Of a stretch of 64,000 nucleotides of DNA, positions 1-8,457 are shown piece by piece. The notes beneath the pieces were generated by a model, which worked only from the letters and a program-made list of their open reading frames with translations, did not search any database and had not been told where the DNA came from. A program made the position numbers and the translations under genes. The stretch spans positions 394,961-458,960 of the forward strand of contig NZ_JARSBN010000004.1 of assembly GCF_029624125.1 (NCBI RefSeq), in the 5' to 3' direction. Position 1 is the first letter of the stretch; the number at the start of each line of letters is the position of its first letter. The DNA is from Winogradskyella marincola (GTDB lineage Bacteria; Bacteroidota; Bacteroidia; Flavobacteriales; Flavobacteriaceae).

Positions 1-2
1 AC

Positions 3-290
3 CCAGAGATTGCAAGAGATCTTTTAAAACAAGAAGAGTTTGGCAGTTATATGGTCGTTAACCTTATAGGTGGTAAGTCATGGAAAATAAATGATTATTT
101 TGTAGGTTTCTTTGCAAGTGTAGGAAACGTACTAGACAAGCAATATAGAACTGGTGGATTTGAGCAAGGTCGTAACGCTAACTACAGAGAGTTACTAGAA
201 GACAATTCTAATCCTAAGCGTCGTTTTGGACCTAAGTACTGGTATGGTCGTGGCGCAAATTACTTTTTAAATGTATATTTTAGATTCTAA
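3..290 (+). CDS. TonB-dependent receptor, C-terminal end (partial)
   Basis: The reading frame is open from the first bases of the window, so this is the 3' end of a longer gene. The last ~96 residues carry alternating hydrophobic strands (FFASVGNVLDKQYRTGGFEQ) and end in the aromatic residue pattern LNVYFRF. A terminal phenylalanine is what beta-barrel outer-membrane proteins show for BAM recognition. The NVLDKQYRTGGFEQGRN stretch resembles the final strands of Bacteroidota TonB-dependent receptors. The stop is 7 bases before the start chosen for the next lipoprotein gene, so the two probably form one operon of receptor plus surface lipoprotein. The substrate cannot be told from this fragment. 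Confidence 0.7.
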   Translation, partial: PEIARDLLKQEEFGSYMVVNLIGGKSWKINDYFVGFFASVGNVLDKQYRTGGFEQGRNANYRELLEDNSNPKRRFGPKYWYGRGANYFLNVYFRF

Positions 291-297
291 AAAAACT

Positions 298-1722
298 ATG
301 AAAAATAAATTTCAAACTATGAAAACAACAAAATTATTAACACTTTTACTTGCTCTTTTTGCAAGTATTGCAATTACATCTTGTGTTGAAGATGACGATT
401 ACAGCGTTCCTAACAGCTTAGGAAGTGAAGAAAACGCAGGTTTAGAGCAAATCTTAGCAGATATTAACTCTGGTGATTTAACTGAAATATCAATTGCAGA
501 TCTAAAAGCACTTTACCAAGCATACGAAGATGGTCAAAGCGGTTTTGATTACGATCACTTTATTCAAATTCCAGACAACTTAGTTGTTAAAGGTTATGTA
601 ACTTCTTCTGATGCTACTGGTAACTTTTACAAAGAATTTTACATGCAAGACGCACCTGAAAACCCAACAGCTGCTTTAGGTGTTCTTTTAAATCAAGTTG
701 ACTCTTACAACCAGTTTAACCTTGGTCGTGAGGTTTACATTAAACTAAAAGACATGTATGTTGGTTACAATGCTAACGAAATTATCTCTGTAGGTGGTAA
801 ACCAGACGAAGATGAAGTAGGTCAATTTACAGCAAATCAAATTCCAACTAAGATTTTTAGATCTGCAGTAACAGAAACTATAGTACCATTACAAGTTAGT
901 TTATCTGAAATAAACGAAAGCCATGTTGGATTTTTTGTAACTGCTACAGATGTTCAATTCCCAGAAAACTTAGCAGGTAGTACTTATGGTGATCCAACTG
1001 AAGATTTTGATACAAGAAGAACGCTTCAAGCTTGTGAAGGATTTGGATACTCTAACTTCTTAGTAGAAACTAGTTCTTTTGCTAACTTCTACAACACACC
1101 ATTACCAACTCAAGGAGGTACAATTTCTGCTGTTGTTTTAAAATCTTTTGGTGGAGATGATTTAGTATTATTACTTAACGATCTTAACGATGTAGAATTT
1201 GACAACGCTCGTTGTATGCCTTTAGATATTAATGACTTTACAGTTGTTTTTGAAGATGGTTTTGATGGTGGATTAAACCAATGGTCTACTTTTAACGTTA
1301 CTGGTGCTCAAGTTTGGGGAACTGCTAATTTTGGTAACCCAGCACCTAGTGCTTATATGAATGGTTATTCTGGTGGTGCTCAAGAAAACGAAGATTGGTT
1401 AATTTCTGAAGCTATCGATTTATCTGATGTTACAAATACTTTCTTCTTTTTTGAAACAGATAAGCGTTACGACGGTAACGACCTAGAAGTATATATGTCT
1501 ACAGATTATTCTGGTGGAGATCCTAACTCTAATGGTACTTGGACTTTATTAGATGCTACTATGGATCCTAACGCTAATAGCTGGAACACTTGGACAAACT
1601 CTGGAAGTATTGATGTTTCTAGTGCTGATGGACAAATGTTATACATAGCATTTAAGTACACTTCTACATCATCTGCTGCTGCTACTTTTGAATTAGATAA
1701 TGTTACTGTATTAGGTTTATAA
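298..1722 (+). CDS. DUF5689 / choice-of-anchor J surface lipoprotein
   Basis: This is a lipoprotein of about 475 residues. The signal peptide ends in a lipobox (AITSC, lipidated Cys29 from the chosen start) followed by the acidic VEDDD, a sequence type linked in this phylum to export to the cell surface. Residues ~80-330 look like the DUF5689 domain found beside TonB receptors. Residues ~340-475 (FEDGFDGGLNQWSTFN, then NEDWLISEAIDLS) match a choice-of-anchor J / MAM-like jelly-roll module. ATG 298 was preferred over ATG 271, which overlaps the receptor gene and adds a hydrophilic leader; ATG 319 is also possible. Its place right behind a TonB receptor suggests a ligand-binding partner, an inference from context. 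Confidence 0.75.
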   Translation: MKNKFQTMKTTKLLTLLLALFASIAITSCVEDDDYSVPNSLGSEENAGLEQILADINSGDLTEISIADLKALYQAYEDGQSGFDYDHFIQIPDNLVVKGYVTSSDATGNFYKEFYMQDAPENPTAALGVLLNQVDSYNQFNLGREVYIKLKDMYVGYNANEIISVGGKPDEDEVGQFTANQIPTKIFRSAVTETIVPLQVSLSEINESHVGFFVTATDVQFPENLAGSTYGDPTEDFDTRRTLQACEGFGYSNFLVETSSFANFYNTPLPTQGGTISAVVLKSFGGDDLVLLLNDLNDVEFDNARCMPLDINDFTVVFEDGFDGGLNQWSTFNVTGAQVWGTANFGNPAPSAYMNGYSGGAQENEDWLISEAIDLSDVTNTFFFFETDKRYDGNDLEVYMSTDYSGGDPNSNGTWTLLDATMDPNANSWNTWTNSGSIDVSSADGQMLYIAFKYTSTSSAAATFELDNVTVLGL

Positions 1723-1750
1723 TACATATTACAACAATCCTTATATTTAC

Positions 1751-1782
1751 AAAACCTGCTGTTAAGCAGGTTTTGTTTTTTT
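1751..1782 (+). terminator. intrinsic terminator after DUF5689 lipoprotein
   Basis: A perfect stem AAAACCTGCT / AGCAGGTTTT around a GTTA loop is followed directly by a T-rich tract (GTTTTTTT). It lies 28 bases after the lipoprotein stop and ends just before the next start codon. Confidence 0.85.
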
Positions 1783-1789
1783 CTATATT

Positions 1790-2155
1790 ATGTTAGACAA
1801 CTATTACATAACCATTTTAAACCATTACAAGAAGCGTTTAGGCAAACGCAGTCTTGGCATAGCCTTGCTTTACATTAACCTTTTAGAACTGTCTATATTT
1901 TTAGCTATAGGCATTTTCTTTTTGGCTTTTGCTAAACAAATGAATATAACCACCATGTCACTAACTAAATTTTGGATATTGTTTGTTGTGGTCGCTTTGT
2001 TTATTGTGTTTAAAAACTGGATGCGATATAATGGAAAAAAAAGAAATGTACTTAAGGCAAAATCAAGAACCAAAACTCCCTCAGTAATTTTACTATGGTT
2101 GTTGCCGCTTGGTGGCATTATACTTTCTATTGTATTTCTGCAAGTGTTAACCTAA
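1790..2155 (+). CDS. small multi-pass membrane protein, unknown function
   Basis: This 121-residue protein is not one I recognise. It shows three hydrophobic segments at about residues 22-47, 60-77 and 97-118, separated by basic stretches (RYNGKKRNVLKAKSRTKT between the second and third). The N-terminal ~20 residues are basic and amphipathic. The start is the ATG 8 bases after the preceding T-tract; read-through of that terminator or a promoter within it would be needed for expression. It converges on the heavy-metal-domain gene and shares a bidirectional terminator with it. The regular frame and membrane pattern make it a credible gene, but nothing points to a role. Confidence 0.6.
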   Translation: MLDNYYITILNHYKKRLGKRSLGIALLYINLLELSIFLAIGIFFLAFAKQMNITTMSLTKFWILFVVVALFIVFKNWMRYNGKKRNVLKAKSRTKTPSVILLWLLPLGGIILSIVFLQVLT

Positions 2156-2160
2156 AATAA

Positions 2161-2195
2161 AAAACGCCATCCGATTAGGATGGCGTTTTATTTTT
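2161..2195. terminator. bidirectional terminator between convergent genes
   Basis: A 12-base stem (AAAACGCCATCC / GGATGGCGTTTT) around a GATTA loop has T-runs on one side and A-runs on the other. It lies between the convergent membrane-protein and heavy-metal-domain genes, so it can end transcripts from both strands. Confidence 0.85.
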
Positions 2196-2212
2196 CAGGC
2201 CTATAAGATCTA

Positions 2213-2623
2213 TTATTTTTCTTTTTGAGTTTCTTTAGTAAAGTCATCAACAACTTTCATATCCTTTACTTTATATACCTCGCCTACCTTAGTTACTGTC
2301 TCTTCTAAAGCTTCAGGAGATACTTTTGCTTCATCATACTCTACCATTGCCATACGCTTATCAAAATCTACTTTTGCAGACTTAACACCTTCCATCTTTG
2401 CCATTTTTTTCTCAATAGTCTTGGCACAGCCCATTGCGCATGTCATACCTTCTATACCAAACTCTACTTTAGCATAAGTAGCGTTAGGATCTAAAGTTTT
2501 TGCAACATCCTTGCTACTCACCTCCACATCAACAGTTTTTACTTCTGGCTCTGCTTGTTGTTTACAAGATGTAAAAGCTAAAAGTAAAGCAGAAGCAACT
2601 ATTATATTCTTAATTTTTTTCAT
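2213..2623 (-). CDS. HMA-domain (heavy-metal-associated) lipoprotein
   Basis: A 136-residue lipoprotein with lipobox FTSC (Cys20), then a linker and one heavy-metal-associated ferredoxin-fold domain at residues ~50-130. The metal loop reads GMTCAMGC, with Cys62 and Cys66. The spacing is CxxxC instead of the classical CxxC of CopZ and P-type ATPase domains. The rest fits the fold (EGVKSAKVDFDKRMAMVEYD). It probably binds a soft metal such as copper or mercury outside the cytoplasm, but the altered spacing makes the metal uncertain. No metal ATPase, czc-type pump or metalloregulator is next to it. It looks monocistronic, ending at a shared terminator. Confidence 0.8.
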   Translation of the reverse strand: MKKIKNIIVASALLLAFTSCKQQAEPEVKTVDVEVSSKDVAKTLDPNATYAKVEFGIEGMTCAMGCAKTIEKKMAKMEGVKSAKVDFDKRMAMVEYDEAKVSPEALEETVTKVGEVYKVKDMKVVDDFTKETQKEK

Positions 2624-2719
2624 TTGTATTAGCTCTAAAATTTTGGATAAATCTAATAAATATTAGTGTTTTCTGCGAAATAATTAACGATTTTTGTGAT
2701 TCATTTGCGTTGTTTTTGT

Positions 2720-3595
2720 ATGAAAAATCTTAATTTAAAATGGATCTACCTTGTTATACTATCTGTGATATGGGGAAGTTCTTTTATATTAATAAAAAAA
2801 TCCCTTTTAGGTCTTACTCCTTACCAATTAGGAGCTTTAAGAACAATTATCACTGGCTTGATATTACTAAGCGTAGGTTTTAAAAAATTAAAATCTATTG
2901 AAAAAACTAAATTAAAATGGATTGCCTTATCCGGATTTTTAGGCTCATTTTTTCCTGGATTTCTTTTTGCCATTGCAGAAACAGAAATTGATAGTGCTGT
3001 AGTTTCAATATTAAATTCTCTGGTGCCATTAAACACAATAATATTAGGGTTTACCGTATTTAAAATAATCTCTACAAGACGTCAAATTATAGGTGTTATT
3101 ATTGGTTTTATAGGCACTTCTATTCTTATTTACAAAGGCTCTGAACTCAACCCTAATCAAAATTACTTTTTTGCCATCTTTGTTATCATATCTACTTTAA
3201 TGTATGCCGTAAACGTCAACATTATAAAACGGCATTTACAAGATGTTAAACCTTTAGCTATAGCTGCTGGTAATTACGCATTTATAATTATACCTGCTGT
3301 TATTGTACTTTTATTTACCAATTTTTTCTCTTCTGAGACTCTAAATAATGAAAAATTACCCAAAGCTTTAATCTTTGTAACTATCCTATCAATATTTGGC
3401 ACTGCAATGGCTAAAGTGCTTTTTAATAAATTAGTACAAATATCTACTCCTGTTTTTGCCTCTTCGGTAACCTATGTTATTCCTATAACAGCATTAATTT
3501 GGGGCGTTTTAGATGGTGAATCTTTTAGCGTAATACAAGCTTTGGCTGCCGTACTAATTCTGTTTGGTGTGTATTTGGCCAACAGACGTAAGTAA
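2720..3595 (+). CDS. EamA/DMT-family inner-membrane transporter
   Basis: About 291 residues with ten predicted membrane segments arranged as two EamA repeats, the architecture of drug/metabolite transporters that export amino acids or similar small molecules. Family signatures include the N-terminal VIWGSSFILIKKSL and the C-terminal ITALIWGVLDGE followed by AAVLILFGVYLANRR. The frame opens at a GTG (2696), but ATG 2720 (MKNLNLKW) puts the usual short basic head before the first helix and was chosen. It is followed by a strong terminator shared with the convergent M16 genes. Substrate unknown. Confidence 0.85.
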   Translation: MKNLNLKWIYLVILSVIWGSSFILIKKSLLGLTPYQLGALRTIITGLILLSVGFKKLKSIEKTKLKWIALSGFLGSFFPGFLFAIAETEIDSAVVSILNSLVPLNTIILGFTVFKIISTRRQIIGVIIGFIGTSILIYKGSELNPNQNYFFAIFVIISTLMYAVNVNIIKRHLQDVKPLAIAAGNYAFIIIPAVIVLLFTNFFSSETLNNEKLPKALIFVTILSIFGTAMAKVLFNKLVQISTPVFASSVTYVIPITALIWGVLDGESFSVIQALAAVLILFGVYLANRRK

Positions 3596-3605
3596 ATTGC
3601 ATAAA

Positions 3606-3633
3606 AAAAACCGAAGCTTTCACTTCGGTTTTT
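3606..3633. terminator. bidirectional terminator
   Basis: A perfect 11-base stem AAAAACCGAAG / CTTCGGTTTTT with a CTTTCA loop lies between the convergent EamA transporter and M16 peptidase genes. Confidence 0.9.
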
Positions 3634-3660
3634 ATAACTTATTAAAAGTATTATTACTTT

Positions 3661-5754
3661 TTAGTTAAAGTCTTCGGCAGTTACACCTTCGTTTATTTTT
3701 ACTTCTTTAGTATCAAAAGTGAATGACTGAGGACCAGCAGTAACTTTCATTGTGTAAGGCATTTTTATGCCACCTACTTCTTTATAGTTAGAGTAATCTA
3801 CAGTTGTTGTTATAGATTGTCCCTGAGCTTCTGTTGTTTCCTCTGTTCTTAATAAGTAACCTGTTTCAGCATCATAGTATCTGTATGACGTTTCAGCATC
3901 TTTAGTTACTTTTATTTTATAAGCATCTTTACCTTCAATAGTTGTTAATGTTTCTAATTCAATATCTGAAGACTCCATATATAATTCTTCAAAAATACCT
4001 TTACTAGATTTTCTAGAAGACAACTCTTTTTCTTCCATAGGAATTTTTCTTCCTTGTTGCTCCATATATCCATTAGATCCATCGAAGTTTTGCTTCATTA
4101 ATGTTCCCATACCTTCAGCAACTACTTCCATTTTGTATTTGTTTGGTGCCATTTGCTTAGTAGTAGCTATTGGCTTAAACGGTGCTCCAACAATGGTCAT
4201 TTCTGCCACCTCTAATGTAGTATTTACATCTCTTAAAGCTGCCTCACCACCTATAGCTGCTACGTAATTTTTGATTACTTTTTCTGCAGTTAATCCTTCT
4301 GGTAATGGCTTAGAGAAAACAGGCTTCTCTGTTGGGTTAGCGTATGCATCAAAATACTTTACAGGAATTCCTGTTTTTTCTAAATTTTCTAAAACTTCGC
4401 TTCCTTTACCAACAACAACTATACGTGCATTTTCTGGTCTAAAGTGTTTGTTTGCTACTCGCATAACATCTTCTTTAGTTACTGCATTGATCTTAGCTAA
4501 GTATGTAGAATAAAAATCCTCTGGTAAATTATTTAACTTAATGCTTAATGCATAGTTAGCAATGGTTCTTGGGCTTTCTAGATCTAAAATAAAATCACCT
4601 ACGTATTTTGCTTTAGCATTTTCTAAATCTTTAGAATCAACTGGCTCTGTTTTAATTCTGTTGATCTCTTTTAAAGTCTCAACAACAGCACTATCCGTCA
4701 CCATATTTCTTACTGCTGCACCAGCTGTAAAACGAGATGCTCCATATCTGCTTGGGCTAATACTAGTACGTGCGCCATAAGTATAACCATGCTCTTCACG
4801 AAGGTTCATATTTAAATAACTACCAAAACCACCACCTAAAATTTTGTTTGCAATTAATACTGCGTGATAATCTTCATCATTCATTTTAAAATCTACATTG
4901 TTGGTCAATGAGATATTAGACTGCACTGCGTTTGGCATGTCTACAAAGTTAACTTGAGTGTACTGTGCATTTGCCATTGGCTTTGGTAAAGTAGTATCTA
5001 CACCAGCAGACTTTTCCCATTTACCAAAATGCTCTTTTATTTTGCGCTTAACATCACCCATTTCTACATCTCCAACAATTACAAGGTATGCGTTGTTAGG
5101 ATTAAAATATTTTTCATAAAATGCTAAAACGTCTCCAAACTCAATGTTGTTTACAGTTTCTTCAGTAACAAACTCTCCATAAGGGTGTTTAACACCATAA
5201 GATAATGCAGAACCAACTCTACGAGCAACTGCATCTACACTCTTTTTGTCTGATTTAAGACTCTCAATAAGCTTTTCTTTTTCTTTTTCAAATTCTTCCT
5301 TAGTTAATAGTGGATTTATTGCTGCATCAGCCATTAATTCAATTATTCTATCAGAGTATTTTGAAAGCGAACTTGCAAAAGCACTTTGAGATCCGAATCC
5401 TAAATTAGCGCCTAAAAAGTCAATCTCGTCATTAAATTCGTCCTTAGGAATGTTAACAGTTCCGTTACCAAGCATAGCTCCTAAAATGCTAGAAACACCT
5501 GCTTTTTTACCTTCTGCAATTGGCTTATTATCGATTCTTAATGTGATAGAAACTCTTGGTAATTTATGGTTCTCTACAACTAAAACTTCGATACCATTCT
5601 TTAACTTAAATTCACCTGGTTTCTCTAAAGTAATTTTTGGTGCAGGTCCTGGTTTTGGTTGCTTAGATCTATCTATTTGTGCATTTATTGTGCCTACTGC
5701 CATTAAAAACAATACAATAAATGCTGATATTTTAGTTTTCATATTACTATTCAT
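3661..5754 (-). CDS. M16 peptidase family, non-catalytic subunit with C-terminal LolA-like domain
   Basis: A secreted protein of ~697 residues with a signal peptide ending in INAQ. Residues ~40-470 form the two M16 domains. The zinc motif HxxEH is absent: the region reads SSILGAMLGNGTVN where the motif would be. The substrate-binding R/Y region (NLREEHGYTYGA) is well kept. Residues ~480-697 form an extra beta-rich domain of the outer-membrane lipoprotein-sorting type. It lies 7 bases behind the catalytic M16 gene. Such pairs form a heterodimer in which one subunit supplies zinc and the other the R/Y pair. ATG 5754 was chosen because the upstream in-frame ATG at 5772 overlaps the preceding gene. 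Confidence 0.85.
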   Translation of the reverse strand: MNSNMKTKISAFIVLFLMAVGTINAQIDRSKQPKPGPAPKITLEKPGEFKLKNGIEVLVVENHKLPRVSITLRIDNKPIAEGKKAGVSSILGAMLGNGTVNIPKDEFNDEIDFLGANLGFGSQSAFASSLSKYSDRIIELMADAAINPLLTKEEFEKEKEKLIESLKSDKKSVDAVARRVGSALSYGVKHPYGEFVTEETVNNIEFGDVLAFYEKYFNPNNAYLVIVGDVEMGDVKRKIKEHFGKWEKSAGVDTTLPKPMANAQYTQVNFVDMPNAVQSNISLTNNVDFKMNDEDYHAVLIANKILGGGFGSYLNMNLREEHGYTYGARTSISPSRYGASRFTAGAAVRNMVTDSAVVETLKEINRIKTEPVDSKDLENAKAKYVGDFILDLESPRTIANYALSIKLNNLPEDFYSTYLAKINAVTKEDVMRVANKHFRPENARIVVVGKGSEVLENLEKTGIPVKYFDAYANPTEKPVFSKPLPEGLTAEKVIKNYVAAIGGEAALRDVNTTLEVAEMTIVGAPFKPIATTKQMAPNKYKMEVVAEGMGTLMKQNFDGSNGYMEQQGRKIPMEEKELSSRKSSKGIFEELYMESSDIELETLTTIEGKDAYKIKVTKDAETSYRYYDAETGYLLRTEETTEAQGQSITTTVDYSNYKEVGGIKMPYTMKVTAGPQSFTFDTKEVKINEGVTAEDFN

Positions 5755-5761
5755 TTTTATT

Positions 5762-7081
5762 TTATTGATCATCTTTTTTAGGTAAATACTCTAATATTAG
5801 ACGTTGATTAGGGTTTAAATACTTCTTGGCAACATCTCTTATTTCTTCTCTTGTAATAGAGCGATAGATCTCTATCTCGTTATTAATTAAGTTAACATTG
5901 TCGTATAGCATGTAGTATCTTGCTAAAGAGTTTGCAATACCCTCTATACTAGAATTAGAGTTTACAAATTGATTCTCAAATTGGTTTTGAAGTTTTTGGT
6001 AATCGCGCTCAGAGATTAATTCTGTTTGAATTTTAGCAATTTCTTCATCCATTTCTGTAATTAAAGTATCTAGCGATACATCACCTAAAGGCAATCCAAA
6101 CAAGGCATAAATACCATAATCTTCTTGACTAATATTAACAGCTTGTACTGCTAAAGCTTGCTTTTGCTCATCTACCATTTTCTTGTATAACACAGAGCTT
6201 TTACCTCCACTTAAATAGCTAGAAATCATGTCTAAAACATAAGCATCTTTATCTTTAAAAGAAGGTGTTCTGTATGCAGCAATTACAGCAGGTATCTGAA
6301 TATTAGGATCGTAAGTTTTGTCTCTTATAGCTTCTTGTATCGGAGCTTCTTTTGGAAGGTCTCTAACAACCTCTTCTCCTCTAGGAATTGGCCCAAAATA
6401 ATCTTGAATCATTTTCTTAAGCTGAGGCTTATCTATATCTCCTGCTACTACCAGTACAGCATTGTTTGGCACGTAGAATTTTTTATTAAAAGCCTGAAAC
6501 TCTTCTAACGTTGCTGCATCTAAATGATCCATAGATCCAATAGTTGCCCATCTGTAAGGATGTACTTTAAACATACGTTTTTTAACTTCAGCTAATAAAT
6601 TACCATAAGGTTGGTTATCTACACGAAGTCTCTTTTCTTCTTTTACAACTTCATTTTGTGTATCAACACCTACCTGATTGATAACTGGGTGTAATAATCT
6701 TTCAGACTCCATCCAAAGACCTAACTCTACACTATTAGAAGGAAATACTTCGTAGTAATATGTTCTGTCGTCTGTAGTATTTGCATTATTGCTTCCACCA
6801 TTTGATGTTACAATATTAAACCACTCTCCACGCGGAATATTCTCGGTACCTTCAAACAATAAATGCTCAAAAAAGTGAGCAAAACCAGTACGTTCTGGGT
6901 TTTCATCTTTTGCACCTACATGGTACATTACAGATACAGTGACTACTGGAGCAGAATTATCTTGATGCAATATAACGTGCATTCCATTGTCTAAATCGTA
7001 CTCCTCAAATTCCACTTGTTGCGCATTGGCAAGAGAACCAACAAACAACAAGAGTGCTAGAGTAAATAAGCTTTTTCTCAT
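5762..7081 (-). CDS. M16 zinc peptidase, catalytic subunit
   Basis: A 439-residue secreted peptidase with signal peptide ending SLANAQ. The inverted zinc motif HFFEH is at residues 69-73, with the downstream acidic cluster (NEVVKEEKR) supplying the third ligand. The C-terminal M16 half is present, but its R/Y region is degenerate (SSVLYKKMVDEQKQ). This is complementary to the partner encoded just downstream, which keeps R/Y and lacks the zinc motif. It probably degrades peptides in the periplasm. The two genes form a two-gene operon on the minus strand that ends at the terminator at 3606-3633. Confidence 0.9.
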   Translation of the reverse strand: MRKSLFTLALLLFVGSLANAQQVEFEEYDLDNGMHVILHQDNSAPVVTVSVMYHVGAKDENPERTGFAHFFEHLLFEGTENIPRGEWFNIVTSNGGSNNANTTDDRTYYYEVFPSNSVELGLWMESERLLHPVINQVGVDTQNEVVKEEKRLRVDNQPYGNLLAEVKKRMFKVHPYRWATIGSMDHLDAATLEEFQAFNKKFYVPNNAVLVVAGDIDKPQLKKMIQDYFGPIPRGEEVVRDLPKEAPIQEAIRDKTYDPNIQIPAVIAAYRTPSFKDKDAYVLDMISSYLSGGKSSVLYKKMVDEQKQALAVQAVNISQEDYGIYALFGLPLGDVSLDTLITEMDEEIAKIQTELISERDYQKLQNQFENQFVNSNSSIEGIANSLARYYMLYDNVNLINNEIEIYRSITREEIRDVAKKYLNPNQRLILEYLPKKDDQ

Positions 7082-7156
7082 TATTAATAAGTGTTTAAAT
7101 TTTAAATTGTTTAAGTGTTTGTCTTAACATGATGTGCATTGTTACACAAAGGCACA

Positions 7157-7164
7157 CAAAAATA
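7157..7164 (-). promoter_or_regulatory. possible -7 box for the M16 operon
   Basis: Read on the minus strand, this is TATTTTTG, matching the Bacteroidota TAnnTTTG -7 consensus, 76 bases upstream of the M16 start. No clear TTG -33 element was found at the right distance, so support is partial. Confidence 0.35.
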
Positions 7165-7281
7165 AGGAATCATTATGCTTTATTAACATAATTAAATGTG
7201 AAAACTACACTCATCGTAGCATCCTGATTTAAAATCAGATATACTTTTAAATTGAAAAGTGCGCTAAATGCCTTAAAACGT

Positions 7282-7311
7282 TTGTAGATTAGGAATTTAG
7301 GAGTATATTTG
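7282..7311 (+). promoter_or_regulatory. Bacteroidota promoter for rplU-rpmA
   Basis: TTG (7282-7284), 19 bases, then TATATTTG (7304-7311): a full match to the TTG-N19-TAnnTTTG promoter of the phylum's primary sigma factor. It lies 61 bases before the rplU start. The rest of the intergenic region 7082-7372 shows no gene. Confidence 0.75.
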
Positions 7312-7372
7312 CATCCGCTTTCTGAGAAAAGCATATTTTATTTAATAAACAAATTAATAAAAACGTTACGCT

Positions 7373-8008
7373 ATGTACGCAATTGTAGAGATAGCAGGGC
7401 ATCAATTTAAAGTTGAAAAAGACCAAAAAGTTTTTGTTAACCGTTTATCTACTGAAGAAGGTAAAAACGTTGATTTTGACAACGTACTTCTTATAGGTGA
7501 TGGTAACAATGTTACTTTAGGCGCCCCAGCTATAGACGGAGCACAAGTAAGTGCAAAAGTCTTAAAGCACCTTAAAGGTGATAAAGTAATAGTTTTCAAA
7601 AAGAAAAGACGTAAAGGTTACCGTGTAAAAAATGGTCATAGACAAGCCTTAACTGAAATCGTAATCGAAAGCATTACTGCTTCTGGAGCTAAGAAAGCTG
7701 CTCCTAAGAAAGAAACTAAAAAAGCTGAACCAAAAGCTGCTGCTAAAAAAGCAACTACAGGTAAAGCTGATGATTTAAAGAAAATTGAAGGTATTGGACC
7801 AAAAATCGCTTCTACTTTAGCTGAAGCTGGTCTTGCTACTTATGCTGATTTAGCTAAGTCTACACCTGAAGCAATTTCTGAAATCATTGCTGATGTTCGT
7901 GGTAACCACGTTACTGACACTTGGCCTGCACAAGCTAAATTAGCTGCTGAAGGTAAGTGGGACGAGCTTAAAAAATGGCAAGACGAATTAGATGGTGGTA
8001 AAGCTTAA
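7373..8008 (+). CDS. rplU: 50S ribosomal protein bL21 with helix-hairpin-helix extension
   Basis: Residues 1-~103 are a normal bL21 (MYAIVEIAGHQFKVEKDQKV; KKKRRKGYRVKNGHRQ near the end of the domain). It binds 23S rRNA in the large subunit. The protein is 211 residues, about twice the usual length. A Lys/Ala-rich linker (~105-128) leads to an added domain containing KKIEGIGPKIASTLAEAG, a helix-hairpin-helix core of the type that contacts nucleic acid. This extended form occurs in flavobacteria. It is followed by rpmA in the conserved operon and preceded by a strong promoter. Confidence 0.95.
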   Translation: MYAIVEIAGHQFKVEKDQKVFVNRLSTEEGKNVDFDNVLLIGDGNNVTLGAPAIDGAQVSAKVLKHLKGDKVIVFKKKRRKGYRVKNGHRQALTEIVIESITASGAKKAAPKKETKKAEPKAAAKKATTGKADDLKKIEGIGPKIASTLAEAGLATYADLAKSTPEAISEIIADVRGNHVTDTWPAQAKLAAEGKWDELKKWQDELDGGKA

Positions 8009-8050
8009 TTGCAAAACCACTTAAGTTTAACAATATAAAACCTTAAGACA

Positions 8051-8311
8051 ATGGCTCATAAAAAAGGAGTTGGTAGTTCTAAAAACGGTAGAGAATCAGA
8101 ATCGAAACGATTAGGTGTTAAGATTTTTGGTGGTCAAGCTGCTATCGCTGGGAACATAATCGTAAGACAAAGAGGTAATACACACCATCCAGGTGAAAAT
8201 GTATACCAAGGAAAAGACCACACTTTACACGCTAAAGTTGATGGTATCGTAACATTTACTAAGAAAAAAGACAACAAGTCTTACGTTTCTATAGCACCAT
8301 TTGAAGCTTAA
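8051..8311 (+). CDS. rpmA: 50S ribosomal protein bL27
   Basis: An 86-residue bL27 of ordinary length. It starts [19 protein letters not shown], with the N-terminal tail already in mature form, so no processing leader of the Firmicutes kind is seen. The conserved block [15 protein letters not shown] is present. In the ribosome the N-terminus reaches towards the peptidyl-transferase centre. It lies 42 bases downstream of rplU, in the conserved rplU-rpmA order, and is closed by a strong terminator. Confidence 0.97.
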   Translation: MAHKKGVGSSKNGRESESKRLGVKIFGGQAAIAGNIIVRQRGNTHHPGENVYQGKDHTLHAKVDGIVTFTKKKDNKSYVSIAPFEA

Positions 8312-8340
8312 GAAACTATTTTCTTAATAAAGAGACTTTT

Positions 8341-8374
8341 AAAAAAGCGACTAGAATTATCTAGTCGCTTTTTT
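8341..8374 (+). terminator. intrinsic terminator after rpmA
   Basis: A long perfect stem (AAAAAAGCGACTAGA / TCTAGTCGCTTTTTT) around an ATTA loop, 29 bases after the rpmA stop, ending in a T-run. Confidence 0.9.
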
Positions 8375-8457
8375 ATTCATAACATTTTCATCATACAAAC
8401 TATAGATTTAAATAACATGCACTGCATTACTTTACAAGTTTAAATCATAGTTTCACA

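Noticed and set aside
271..297. ATG 271 as the start of the DUF5689 lipoprotein.
   Set aside because: It overlaps the upstream receptor gene and puts a hydrophilic leader before the signal peptide; ATG 298 or 319 fits better.
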